Shown: positions 7,989-15,269 of the stretch, piece after piece
How the letters are laid out: every line of letters begins with the position of its first letter
Numbering within the stretch: the first letter of the stretch is position 1
Assembly (NCBI GenBank): GCA_016182565.1
Contig: JACPGI010000007.1
Location: 1-35,594, forward strand
Direction of reading: 5' to 3'
Source: a candidate division WWE3 bacterium
GTDB taxonomy: Bacteria; Patescibacteriota; WWE3; UBA101185; UBA10185
DNA length: 35,594 bases
The notes under the pieces: model-generated
What the model saw: the letters and a program-made list of their open reading frames with translations, nothing else
Told to the model about the DNA's origin: nothing
Databases searched by the model: none
Program-made: the position numbers and the translations under genes

Positions 7989-9203
7989 CTACTTATTCCA
8001 CTCTCTAATAAATTCCAAAATCTCTTGTGGTGACTCTACGATATGAACAAGTTCTTTTTCACCCGGCCGAATAAACATATGTGTTTCAAATTCCTTTACG
8101 ATGTGTTTCCAGAAACTCCCAAACAGAATAATTGGTTTGTGATGTCCTTCGTGTATCCTTGAGCTTGCCCAAGTCATCCCAAATTCACTTACCGTTCCAG
8201 TGCCCCCCTTAAAAACTATGTGTAAATCGGTGTTTTGAAGCATCACTTTAGTTCTATCAAAATAGTCAGTTGTAATTATTTCCTCATCGAATTTATTTAG
8301 TGGATCTGTACCTTCATAATTTTTATGTTTATACGCCGGATAGTAAGTGACAGCCAAGACTCTAGGGTTAACCCCTTTCTCATTTGCTGCGGCTTTCGCA
8401 CCCTCAGTTGATGCTTTCATTACACCAGGTCCGCCACCATTTACTATCTCATAGCCTTCACCCGCGAGTAGTTTTGCGGTCTCAAAAGCATGGATATATG
8501 CTTCATCTTTTGGCTTCCACCCAGCTCCACCAAAAAACCCCACCTTTTTGATTTTATGTTTAATCTCATGCCCATATTCTCTTGACTCTTTAGCCATCTT
8601 TTCAAAGTGTTTTAAGCTATCAAGCGGGGACTGAAATATTTGTGAACCTACTACAATATTGGTAGCACCGGCTTCTAATACCTCGGCCAAGGAAAATTCA
8701 TCAATCCCACCATCAACCTGAATTGGGATTTTTGGTGCAGTTTGCCTAAAAATCGTGATTTTATCTAGAACTCCCTCTTCAAAATCATTTCCCTGTGCGC
8801 CCGGTATAACAGTCATAAATTGCACGAAATCAACATATGGTATAAACTGGGCAACTTTTTCTGTTTTGGTTCCTGGGTTTAATGAAACACCCACACGATA
8901 TCCTAACTTTTTAGTCTTTTGCAAAAACACTTCTACATTTTTGGATTCTACCTGTGCTACTACGCTTTCTACACTCTCAATCTTCTTATCTAAATATAAA
9001 TTTGGGTCTTGTACCATGAGATGGAGCTCAAACTTAGCAGAAGTTTTAATGGTATTTAGCTTTTCAAATTCACTAAAGCTTTTTGCAGTTATAAATTCTC
9101 CGTCACCCACATCAATCTGTATTAACGTTGCTTCTTTCTCCACAGAAGCTACTTCTTTTTTAATTTCTTCAAAATCTTTTTGGAATATTGCGGGTATAAT
9201 CAT
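7989..9203 (-). CDS. Fusion of a ribulose-phosphate 3-epimerase-like domain with a LOG-family phosphoribohydrolase
   Basis: A 404-residue two-domain protein. Residues 1 to about 205 follow ribulose-phosphate 3-epimerase: IQIDVGDGEFI, ELHLMVQDP, MTVIPGAQGNDF and IQVDGGI. Three expected metal ligands are visible (D31, H61, D164), but the first histidine is replaced by Q29. Residues about 218-404 follow the LOG family (cytokinin riboside monophosphate phosphoribohydrolase, formerly called lysine decarboxylase): VGFFGGAGWKP, NGGGPGVMKA, the arginine in DYFDRTKVM and GGTGTVSE in place of PGGxGTxxE. LOG enzymes split nucleoside monophosphates into base and ribose 5-phosphate. The gene begins 2 bases after rpiB, which fits a shared pentose phosphate role. 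Each domain assignment is firm. Whether the epimerase half is active is uncertain because of Q29. Confidence 0.85.
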   Translation of the reverse strand: MIIPAIFQKDFEEIKKEVASVEKEATLIQIDVGDGEFITAKSFSEFEKLNTIKTSAKFELHLMVQDPNLYLDKKIESVESVVAQVESKNVEVFLQKTKKLGYRVGVSLNPGTKTEKVAQFIPYVDFVQFMTVIPGAQGNDFEEGVLDKITIFRQTAPKIPIQVDGGIDEFSLAEVLEAGATNIVVGSQIFQSPLDSLKHFEKMAKESREYGHEIKHKIKKVGFFGGAGWKPKDEAYIHAFETAKLLAGEGYEIVNGGGPGVMKASTEGAKAAANEKGVNPRVLAVTYYPAYKHKNYEGTDPLNKFDEEIITTDYFDRTKVMLQNTDLHIVFKGGTGTVSEFGMTWASSRIHEGHHKPIILFGSFWKHIVKEFETHMFIRPGEKELVHIVESPQEILEFIREWNK

Positions 9204-9205
9204 TT

Positions 9206-9700
9206 TTATATTATTACAGTAACTTTTTCTTTGTCCAATCTTTGCTCATCTTTCAACCTTTGTTCAATGTCAGTAATTTTTTGTAATCGTCTTACATGTC
9301 TTGTATCTTGTGAAAATGGGGTAGCTAGCCACGTATCAATTATTACCTCTGTTTCTTGTTCTGTGATGTAATCAGATGGAATTGCTAAAACATTAGTATT
9401 GTTGTGTTCTCTTGATTTAGCGGCATGGGGGCTGCTCCAAGACAGGGTTGCTCTTACTCCCGGGAACTTGTTTGCAACTATTACTTCACCACTCCCACTT
9501 CTACAAAAAAGTATCGCTTTATTCTCAACCAAGTCCTCTTTTAACTTTAGAACTGCTTTTTCTACAAAATCCGGATAATCATCTGCTGGGTTAAGTTTAG
9601 TGTTTCCAGCGTCAAAAATTTCAAGCCCTTTTGCCCCTAGAACTTTTTTAATGTGTTCTTTGAGCTCAAATCCACCATGATCAGCTGCTAATATCAACAT
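9206..9700 (-). CDS. rpiB: Ribose-5-phosphate isomerase B-like protein
   Basis: RpiB/LacAB-family isomerase, 164 residues, interconverting ribose 5-phosphate and ribulose 5-phosphate. It has the N-terminal AADHGGFELK, the catalytic cysteine region as CRSGSGEVIVANK (usually CGTGIGMSIAANK), and RATLSW plus AAKSREHNNTNVLAIP, which bind the phosphate and ring-opened sugar. The changed anion loop (SGSGE for TGIGM) could alter specificity. There is a charged C-terminal tail of about 20 residues beyond the usual core. It overlaps the VKOR gene by 20 bases and lies 2 bases from the epimerase-LOG fusion, so the three are probably co-transcribed. A sugar-phosphate isomerase with another substrate is possible. 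Confidence 0.87.
   Translation of the reverse strand: MLILAADHGGFELKEHIKKVLGAKGLEIFDAGNTKLNPADDYPDFVEKAVLKLKEDLVENKAILFCRSGSGEVIVANKFPGVRATLSWSSPHAAKSREHNNTNVLAIPSDYITEQETEVIIDTWLATPFSQDTRHVRRLQKITDIEQRLKDEQRLDKEKVTVII
9210..9218 (-). promoter_or_regulatory. Possible extended -10 inside the rpiB end, for the epimerase-LOG gene
   Basis: Minus-strand TGT-AATAAT, with the hexamer ending 6 nt before ATG 9203 and overlapping the last rpiB codons. It matches the spacing at other genes here, but the first hexamer base is off consensus. Confidence 0.3.
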
Positions 9701-10091
9701 TGGGCAGTTTATCCTTTTTATAAACTAGATAAGCAATTGTTAAAATAATAAAATAAGAGGTCATACACCAGCCACATATGGCGTGAATCACAAATATTTC
9801 AAGTGCTGTAAGGTAAGTGGAAAATCCTATGCCCCATAAAAGCCAGAATTTTGTAAGATGGGTGCTTTGTCTTAAGTAGAGTATGAGTAAAGTTACATAA
9901 TAAAGCATACCCCATGCCGCGACCGGAATATTCAAAAACATTGAATAAGTGCTATTTTGTACTTTGTCGCAGCCCCCGAAACTACATGCAAATGGGTTGG
10001 CATTTATCTTGTAATAGGCAAGGTAACTTGAGATACAAAGACCTGCAAATATAAGAAAAACTATAGTTTTTTTGATTTTTTTAACTTCCAT
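9681..10091 (-). CDS. Vitamin K epoxide reductase (VKOR) family thiol oxidase
   Basis: A 136-residue integral membrane protein with four hydrophobic helices. The active-site CXXC is CGWC near residue 107, and the periplasmic loop cysteine pair is CSFGGC near residue 35, followed by NSTYS as in bacterial VKORs. The family re-oxidises a DsbA-like thioredoxin partner with quinone, driving disulfide formation outside the membrane. Here no thioredoxin domain is fused, so the partner must be separate. The start overlaps the end of lgt by 31 bases and the end overlaps rpiB by 20, so the genes are closely coupled. The presence of paired cysteines in exported proteins of this window, such as CISESDC in the protein at 18357, would fit such a pathway. 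Confidence 0.9.
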   Translation of the reverse strand: MEVKKIKKTIVFLIFAGLCISSYLAYYKINANPFACSFGGCDKVQNSTYSMFLNIPVAAWGMLYYVTLLILYLRQSTHLTKFWLLWGIGFSTYLTALEIFVIHAICGWCMTSYFIILTIAYLVYKKDKLPNVDISS

Positions 10092-10771
10092 AGCAATACT
10101 AAAGATAGTAACAGCATAAGTATAGCTATAGTTTGAGTAATGTTAAAGTTTGCAATACTTATATCTTGAGTAAATGTAAGTTTTTCTATAATCCACCTCG
10201 CGTTGTGAAATTTATCAAGTATAAGTCTGATTATAGAATAACCAATAATATATTTTGCAAAGATAGTGCCATCTGGGTTTTTCTTTTCCTCTTCGGGACC
10301 AAATTTCCAAATTTTATTTTTTAGATCCAGCTTTCTTGTTTGGAGTTGTAAAAATACAAATAGTAAAATATCTGCTAAAGACTCATATATTGCATATGGT
10401 AGAAGTTCCCCATTAAAAAAATTTCCCCATCTGCCTATGGCTTGTCCAAGAGGAATCACAGAAGCAAATATATCCAAGACTCGAAGAAAGTATTTTTTTG
10501 GGGCAGAGAGATAGATACCAAGTAGACCTCCGGCCACCCCGCCCAGTATCCCAAGCCCCCCATTCCAAACAAAAATTATTGAAATAGGATTTTTCGAATA
10601 GAGCTCCCATTCTGCCACCACATGATAAAGCCTTGCCCCAATCAGACCAAAAATTAAACCTCGAAAAGCAAGTCGCCAGATAAGTTCTGATGTAATTTTC
10701 CTGCTTTTAGCTACAACTTCTGCAAGATGAACAGAAAGTATGATTCCGATTGTGATGAGAAGTCCGTACAT
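10061..10771 (-). CDS. lgt: Prolipoprotein diacylglyceryl transferase
   Basis: Lgt attaches diacylglycerol to the cysteine of prolipoproteins at the outer face of the membrane. The 236-residue product has about seven hydrophobic helices. It has the family's H-containing segment GARLYHVVAEW, the WNGGLGILGGVAGG block and the signature GQAIGRWGNFFNGELLP. The C-terminal helices end in a basic tail. Length is slightly below the typical 260-290. It lies 3 bases downstream of the membrane protein at 10775-11323 and overlaps the VKOR start, so it belongs to the same transcript. No obvious ribosome site precedes ATG 10771. Confidence 0.93.
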   Translation of the reverse strand: MYGLLITIGIILSVHLAEVVAKSRKITSELIWRLAFRGLIFGLIGARLYHVVAEWELYSKNPISIIFVWNGGLGILGGVAGGLLGIYLSAPKKYFLRVLDIFASVIPLGQAIGRWGNFFNGELLPYAIYESLADILLFVFLQLQTRKLDLKNKIWKFGPEEEKKNPDGTIFAKYIIGYSIIRLILDKFHNARWIIEKLTFTQDISIANFNITQTIAILMLLLSLVLLWKLKKSKKL

Positions 10772-10774
10772 ATT

Positions 10775-11323
10775 TTAGAGGATATAAATGCTATAACCCG
10801 AGGCAGCTATAAGTAGTAGTAGGTAGAGATATACATTGAGTGGTTTCATCTCCATTTTAAATGACCAAAACCAGTTTTCTACTTTACCTTGAAGATATTC
10901 TTCCATAAATCTATAAATGGAGTTTACAAAAGCTGCTGCTATAAAAATTTTAAGAAAGATTGTTACATTTGCCGTCATGACAAATATAGATGCTGCTCCC
11001 AATACCAGCTGAAATAAAGCACTATTTAATGTTCTATCTTCAAAATCAAACTTGTGTGATTGCACAAAGAGTAAGAGACCTTGAACATCTTTGTGTTTGA
11101 CGTAGTCTTTGATGAGTCCCGAGTTTGGCTGTTCTGGCTCGATGAAATAAGCGTGAATTAGATAGTCAAAGTCAAGTAAAAATGTGCCAAGAAAGCTGCC
11201 AAGAAGCATAAGAAAGATATTGAGAGGATCCCTTTCCATCTTAAGAGCCATTAGGGCTATAAAAAAGGTTAATGATAGAAGAAGTGGAAGTTTATAGAGT
11301 TTTACAAAATCTTTTTTTATCAC
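10775..11323 (-). CDS. Multi-pass membrane protein of unknown function
   Basis: I do not recognise a family. The 182-residue product has about five hydrophobic segments: near residues 12-28, 34-52, 103-120, 122-140 and 165-182. Charged loops include EPEQPNSGLIKDYVKHKD and MEEYLQGKVENW. The start is GTG 11323; a TATGAT hexamer at 11330-11335 ends 6 nt before it, and the only nearby ATG is out of frame, so a leaderless GTG start is the best reading. It precedes lgt by 3 bases. Confidence 0.7.
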   Translation of the reverse strand: MIKKDFVKLYKLPLLLSLTFFIALMALKMERDPLNIFLMLLGSFLGTFLLDFDYLIHAYFIEPEQPNSGLIKDYVKHKDVQGLLLFVQSHKFDFEDRTLNSALFQLVLGAASIFVMTANVTIFLKIFIAAAFVNSIYRFMEEYLQGKVENWFWSFKMEMKPLNVYLYLLLLIAASGYSIYIL

Positions 11324-11329
11324 AAGTAA

Positions 11330-11335
11330 ATCATA
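11330..11335 (-). promoter_or_regulatory. -10 box ending 6 nt before GTG 11323
   Basis: Minus-strand TATGAT, five of six consensus bases, no TGn extension. It supports the GTG start and a leaderless transcript for the membrane protein-lgt-VKOR-rpiB group. Confidence 0.4.
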
Positions 11336-11341
11336 GTTAAT

Positions 11342-11668
11342 TTATTGCCTATCTTCAACCACCTGTGGCAACGAGTCTTTTTGATTCTTGTTTTGTTGGA
11401 CTTTTATTATTTTGGAGTTTTTAAGTTCCTTTAGTTTCCACATGAAAAGCTTGCCTTTAGTAGTAGCGTTTTCTTGATTTAATACAAAATCCCTAGCTTG
11501 TTCTAGGAGGTCTCTATTCTCAAGTTTTGCAAGCTTTATATAAAGTGCTCTGTGTGATATATCTCCAAATTCTTCAGCGAGTCGGTTACCGTATGCTTGA
11601 AACTCATATTTATTACGGGTATTGCTTTTTATATCTTTGAATTTTAGTAAGTCGGATAAACTTTTCAT
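11342..11668 (-). CDS. Small basic helical protein, function unknown
   Basis: A 108-residue, lysine-rich and mostly helical protein (AYGNRLAEEFGDISHRALYIKL and similar), with a polar C-terminal tail rich in K, N and Q. No membrane segment or signal peptide is visible and no motif is recognised. It starts at ATG 11668, 7 nt after the upstream gene's stop, and is followed 18 bases later by the GTG of the membrane protein. Co-transcription with the DUF4870-like gene is likely. It may be a lineage-specific protein. Confidence 0.6.
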   Translation of the reverse strand: MKSLSDLLKFKDIKSNTRNKYEFQAYGNRLAEEFGDISHRALYIKLAKLENRDLLEQARDFVLNQENATTKGKLFMWKLKELKNSKIIKVQQNKNQKDSLPQVVEDRQ

Positions 11669-11675
11669 TTAAAAC

Positions 11676-12101
11676 TTAGGATTTGAGTTGATCTCTAGCA
11701 ATTTTTCCGATGAACGGCAACTCGTATTCTTCTTTGTTGTAGGCTTTCCACATCATGAAACACCATGCCATGAAAGCGACAAGATTTACTAAGGTGATAA
11801 ATACAGCCAAAATTATAGTCACAGCAAGAGCTGAAACCAGAATAAAGTGTGCAACTCCAAGAAGTATTCCTTGCATAGCGTGAAATCTTACAAATGGATT
11901 TTTCTTTTCAACAAAAAAGATGGCTAGGCTTGTGAAAAGGCCGATGAAAGGAAGGTAGGCGATAGCTGCCTCTATGTTTGGATCCAAATTATAGGGTTTT
12001 TCAAATCCTCCCGTGCTAACAACCTTTTTTTCTAAAATCTGCTTGTCTTCTTGTTGGTTTTGGGAATTATTTTTTTGAGTTTCATTTTGTGTTTCATTCA
12101 T
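11676..12101 (-). CDS. DUF4870/Tic20-like small membrane protein
   Basis: A 141-residue protein from ATG 12101. A hydrophilic N terminus rich in Q, N, K and E (about residues 1-45) is followed by three hydrophobic helices arranged as in DUF4870/Tic20-like proteins: AAIAYLPFIGLFTSLAIFF, then FVRFHAMQGILLGVAHFIL with the conserved RFHAxQ, then LAVTIILAVFITLVNLVAF, ending with AYNKEEYELPFIGKIA. The function of the family in bacteria is not settled. A TTG upstream at 12119 is rejected because the -10 box TGC-TACTAT ends 6 nt before ATG 12101. Confidence 0.75.
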   Translation of the reverse strand: MNETQNETQKNNSQNQQEDKQILEKKVVSTGGFEKPYNLDPNIEAAIAYLPFIGLFTSLAIFFVEKKNPFVRFHAMQGILLGVAHFILVSALAVTIILAVFITLVNLVAFMAWCFMMWKAYNKEEYELPFIGKIARDQLKS

Positions 12102-12107
12102 AGTTAA

Positions 12108-12116
12108 ATAGTAGCA
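12108..12116 (-). promoter_or_regulatory. Extended -10 promoter for the DUF4870-like gene
   Basis: Minus-strand TGC-TACTAT, ending exactly 6 nt before ATG 12101. Four of six hexamer matches plus the TGn extension. Transcription would begin at the start codon. Confidence 0.45.
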
Positions 12117-12166
12117 CAAATTGGGTTTAGTCAGATATCTTACTTGATTTTATAGTAATGTTTATT

Positions 12167-14020
12167 TTAACTTTCTACTAAACTTTCATCTATTTTAACA
12201 ATTGGCTTTTTCTGTAATCGATACATCTGCTCAAATTCTTCCGGGGTTGTTGTATCAGTTGCACTTTTATCTTCTCTAAATTTAATAAGCCGCGGAAATC
12301 TCAGAGCAAATCCAGCAGAATGTTCGCTAGATTTTGAAATCTCGTCAGCGGCTATCTCTACTACAATCTCAGGATTTGCCCATACATCACAATCATATTT
12401 TGAAGATATATCAGCATTTTTAGTTTTTTCTTTGATTTTTACTTTATCCACCATTTCTTTTAGCTTTTCCCATTCCTCATCTTTAAGCCCAGTCCCTACT
12501 TTTGTTATTGTTTTATATTTTTGATCCCTTTTGTCCCAAATACCAACCAAAAATCCGCCAATCCCAAAATTTGCTCTCACACCTCGCCCAAAATAATACC
12601 CAAGTACCACACAGTCGATTGTGTCGCCCAAGATTTGTTCTTGAGATTTTTTAAGTTTTACCCACGTAAAGTTTCTTGCTCCCGCCTCATAGAAGGAATC
12701 AGGTTTTTTAGCCATAATGCCCTCTAGGCCTCTATCGAGTGCCTCTTTAGAAAATTTAATAAGTCTTTTGACATCTTTTGTTTCCATGTGGTAATCAATT
12801 TCAAGCGTTTCATTTCCCTTTATTATTTTGTCTAAAATTATACGTCTTTCCACAAGTGGTAAATCTACCAGGGTTTTACCATTCAAATATAAAATATCAA
12901 AAATAAGATACTTGAGTGGAGTTTCAACTACCGCTTCTTTTATGCCATGTTTTCTTTTTCTTTGCATAGTTTCTTGAAAAGGTAGGTAATCCCCAGTTTT
13001 TTTGTTGTATCCAATGGCTTCGCCGTCTAGTATTACCGACTGCGCATCTATTTGTTTATTTGCTGCTTCCACAAGATCAGGAAATTGGTGTGTTGTCTCT
13101 TCGAGATTTCTTGTAAAAGTTTTCACAAAAGGAAGGGTGTTTCGTGATTCAAAAAGATCTTGCTGATTTGTTTCAAGGCCGGGCATTTTTCTTGATCTAT
13201 CTAAATGTAGTTGGACTCTTGTGCCATCAAATTTATATTCTGCCCAAACACTTCCGAGTTTTTCGATAATTTCTTGTGGGTCGGCGAGTCGCTGGGCTTT
13301 TTGAGCATGCACAGGAACACCAACTTCCATACTTATGTAATCTATTCCCTCAAGACCATTTTCTTTAATTACTTTTGCTATGGTGCCAATGTCCGGACGA
13401 ATTCTGTATTTAGCCTCTATTTTAATTTTTAATTCCTTTGCTGACAGGTTATGTTTTGTAGAAGATTTTTCTTTAGGTGCATTTGTTACATTTTCAAATA
13501 TTAACTTTGCTAGCGCATCAATTACTGTAAGTTCTGTGAAACCAAGTCGCACTGTACTTAGGATAATTCTTGTGAGAAATTTAGAGGTAAGCTTGTCTTC
13601 AAGAGCAAGAATTTGGGATGCTTTTTGGATCTTTTTTTCCTGTGAGCCGGTACCAGAGATGGTAGCTAGTTCTTCTAGTTTTTTATGAACTTCAAGAATT
13701 GTAGTTTTTGATGGTTTTTCGTTAGGATTTACTTTGAAAGCTACATTTCCAAGATCTCCCTCTTCACCATATAGCTTGTTTATTTTTTCTTCTGATTCAT
13801 TAAAAGCATTTGCAAGTATTTTTACCATCATTTTTTCAGCGATATTAAACTGTAAAGAGTTAAACTGTGCTCTTAGGTAGCCAAGAGAAAGAAATATACC
13901 TTTGTCAGTTTCTGCTTTTTCCATTTCTTTAAGCATATTTTTGAGAATTTCTGTGATTTCTAGTCTTTTTGATGTTTGCTCAAGAATGTCCAAGTACTGT
14001 GCAAATTTTGAAATATACAT
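12167..14020 (-). CDS. ATP-dependent DNA ligase, archaeal type
   Basis: An ATP-dependent DNA ligase like the archaeal and eukaryotic Lig1 class, about 617 residues from ATG 14020. It has an N-terminal helical DNA-binding domain (to about residue 235), the adenylation domain with motif I as EYKFDGTRVQ carrying the AMP-accepting lysine, motif III in the ILDGEAIGY and LIFDILYLNG stretch, GLEGIMAKKPDS as motif IV, WVKLKK as motif V, and an OB-fold C-terminal domain ending in ALRFPRLIKFREDK. It seals nicks in replication or repair. Most bacteria use NAD-dependent LigA for replication; whether this genome also has LigA cannot be seen here. ATG 14029 is three codons upstream, but the -10 box overlaps it, so 14020 is preferred. 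Confidence 0.93.
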   Translation of the reverse strand: MYISKFAQYLDILEQTSKRLEITEILKNMLKEMEKAETDKGIFLSLGYLRAQFNSLQFNIAEKMMVKILANAFNESEEKINKLYGEEGDLGNVAFKVNPNEKPSKTTILEVHKKLEELATISGTGSQEKKIQKASQILALEDKLTSKFLTRIILSTVRLGFTELTVIDALAKLIFENVTNAPKEKSSTKHNLSAKELKIKIEAKYRIRPDIGTIAKVIKENGLEGIDYISMEVGVPVHAQKAQRLADPQEIIEKLGSVWAEYKFDGTRVQLHLDRSRKMPGLETNQQDLFESRNTLPFVKTFTRNLEETTHQFPDLVEAANKQIDAQSVILDGEAIGYNKKTGDYLPFQETMQRKRKHGIKEAVVETPLKYLIFDILYLNGKTLVDLPLVERRIILDKIIKGNETLEIDYHMETKDVKRLIKFSKEALDRGLEGIMAKKPDSFYEAGARNFTWVKLKKSQEQILGDTIDCVVLGYYFGRGVRANFGIGGFLVGIWDKRDQKYKTITKVGTGLKDEEWEKLKEMVDKVKIKEKTKNADISSKYDCDVWANPEIVVEIAADEISKSSEHSAGFALRFPRLIKFREDKSATDTTTPEEFEQMYRLQKKPIVKIDESLVES

Positions 14021-14027
14021 ACCTTTC

Positions 14028-14036
14028 ATTATAGCA
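14028..14036 (-). promoter_or_regulatory. Extended -10 promoter of the DNA ligase gene
   Basis: Minus-strand TGC-TATAAT, a perfect consensus -10 with the TGn extension. The hexamer overlaps ATG 14029 and ends 7 nt before ATG 14020, implying a leaderless mRNA from the second ATG. Confidence 0.6.
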
Positions 14037-14120
14037 GGGAGATTTAAGACATTTGGAAAAGATTTGCAAATTTGAGTAACAGGTTAGCTGTTTTTAGCTA
14101 TAAATATAAGGAGTAAGATA

Positions 14121-15110
14121 TTACTTTAGCTCGTACCGTGAGGACTTTGTACTTCCTTTTTTCACAACAATATCTTTTTGTAGTAAGGTTTTTAGATCTC
14201 TTAGTACAGAATCTTCAGAAACTCCCTCAAACAATTTACCAAAGTCCTTGTTTTGTAAAATTCCATAGTCCTGCAGATATTCCACAATTCTTGATTGCCT
14301 TGGGGTAAGATCCAATGTCCCAGAAGCTTTTGCAACTTTGGTGTCTCGTGCTAAAAGTAGTACTTTTTCTTTCATGTTTGCGACTTCACTTGCAAATGCT
14401 TGGGTATAGAATTCCAGAAACTCAGTAAATTCATCCTCTTTTATATTTTCAAGTATTTTAAGGTGGAGGTTTCTATTGCGAAAGAAAGTTTCCTCTAACG
14501 CCACATAGTTTTTAAAGCTGTAGCCACCAAGTCTTCGGCTTATTCTTGAGATAAGATTAGCAACCGAGAAATTAAAGTTTTCAAATGGAAATACTGACAA
14601 AAGTTTGCCATAAATTATTCCCGCTACGAGAATTGGACTAGTTTCTTTGGAATCTAAGCTATTAAACCAATCAAAAGTTCCTACGACTTGTGCAAGTATT
14701 TCTTGTGGGTCCGGATGATTTATATATTTTTTATTTCTAAATCTACTTTGTAGTTCTGGAGTAACAAGCCCCTCTGTAATTATTTTATGCAGTGCCAGAA
14801 GGTCTTTTTCATCTACTTCATTGGTTTGATTTATTTCCTCGACAATTTTAAGTCCACCTATGAAGTTTCTAATTTCTTCTGGGATTTTAGTTGTTTCAAG
14901 CCCGTCAAGATATTTTTTAATAGTTTCTGGGTTGGCATAAACTCCATCCATTCCAAGAGTATTACTAATGATTTTTATTTTAGATTCTTTGATAAGTTGT
15001 TTTTCCCAGTGAGGCAAAATTGGAGTATTTTCTATAAGAGCACGACCATACTCAATGGTTGCTATGTTTTTTAGTATTGCTGAAGTAATTGAGTATTCGG
15101 GTACAAACAT
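14121..15110 (-). CDS. Fic-fold protein with degenerate active site and C-terminal winged helix
   Basis: A 329-residue protein with the layout of class II Fic-HTH proteins: an N-terminal helix with an inhibitory-type motif TLGMDG (residues 51-56, Asp where Glu is usual), the Fic core including LLALHKIITEGL and SRFRNKKYI, and a C-terminal winged helix (about 268-329: LTPRQSRIVEYLQDYG, SVLRDLKTLLQ). The catalytic HPFxxGNGRxxR loop has become FPFENFNFSVAN (174-185): the histidine, both glycines and the arginines are gone and only P, F and N remain. AMP transfer is therefore unlikely. It may act as a DNA-binding regulator or a sensor that has kept the fold. A hairpin with a UUCG loop lies just upstream of the ATG. 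Confidence 0.78.
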   Translation of the reverse strand: MFVPEYSITSAILKNIATIEYGRALIENTPILPHWEKQLIKESKIKIISNTLGMDGVYANPETIKKYLDGLETTKIPEEIRNFIGGLKIVEEINQTNEVDEKDLLALHKIITEGLVTPELQSRFRNKKYINHPDPQEILAQVVGTFDWFNSLDSKETSPILVAGIIYGKLLSVFPFENFNFSVANLISRISRRLGGYSFKNYVALEETFFRNRNLHLKILENIKEDEFTEFLEFYTQAFASEVANMKEKVLLLARDTKVAKASGTLDLTPRQSRIVEYLQDYGILQNKDFGKLFEGVSEDSVLRDLKTLLQKDIVVKKGSTKSSRYELK

Positions 15111-15121
15111 GGCAGTAAAGC

Positions 15122-15161
15122 CTTGGTAGGGGGCAGTGTCCCCGAAGGGATTCCTACCAAG
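15122..15161 (-). promoter_or_regulatory. Structured leader hairpin upstream of the Fic-like gene
   Basis: CTTGGTAGG and CCTACCAAG form a perfect 9-bp outer stem. On the minus strand the inside holds TCCC-TTCG-GGGA, a stem closed by a stable UUCG tetraloop. The element ends about 12 nt before ATG 15110, and the only purine-rich GGTAGGA lies within the stem. It may control translation or stability, or be a terminator remnant of the recF transcript; no T run follows. Confidence 0.5.
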
Positions 15162-15269
15162 ACTGTAACAATTCTTGCATATTTACCGCAGAATGGGTAG
15201 ATGCTTTTTGATTTAAGGTTTATGTGTGATCTTGACTTAGAAGCCAAAAACTATCTGCTGTGCACTAAG

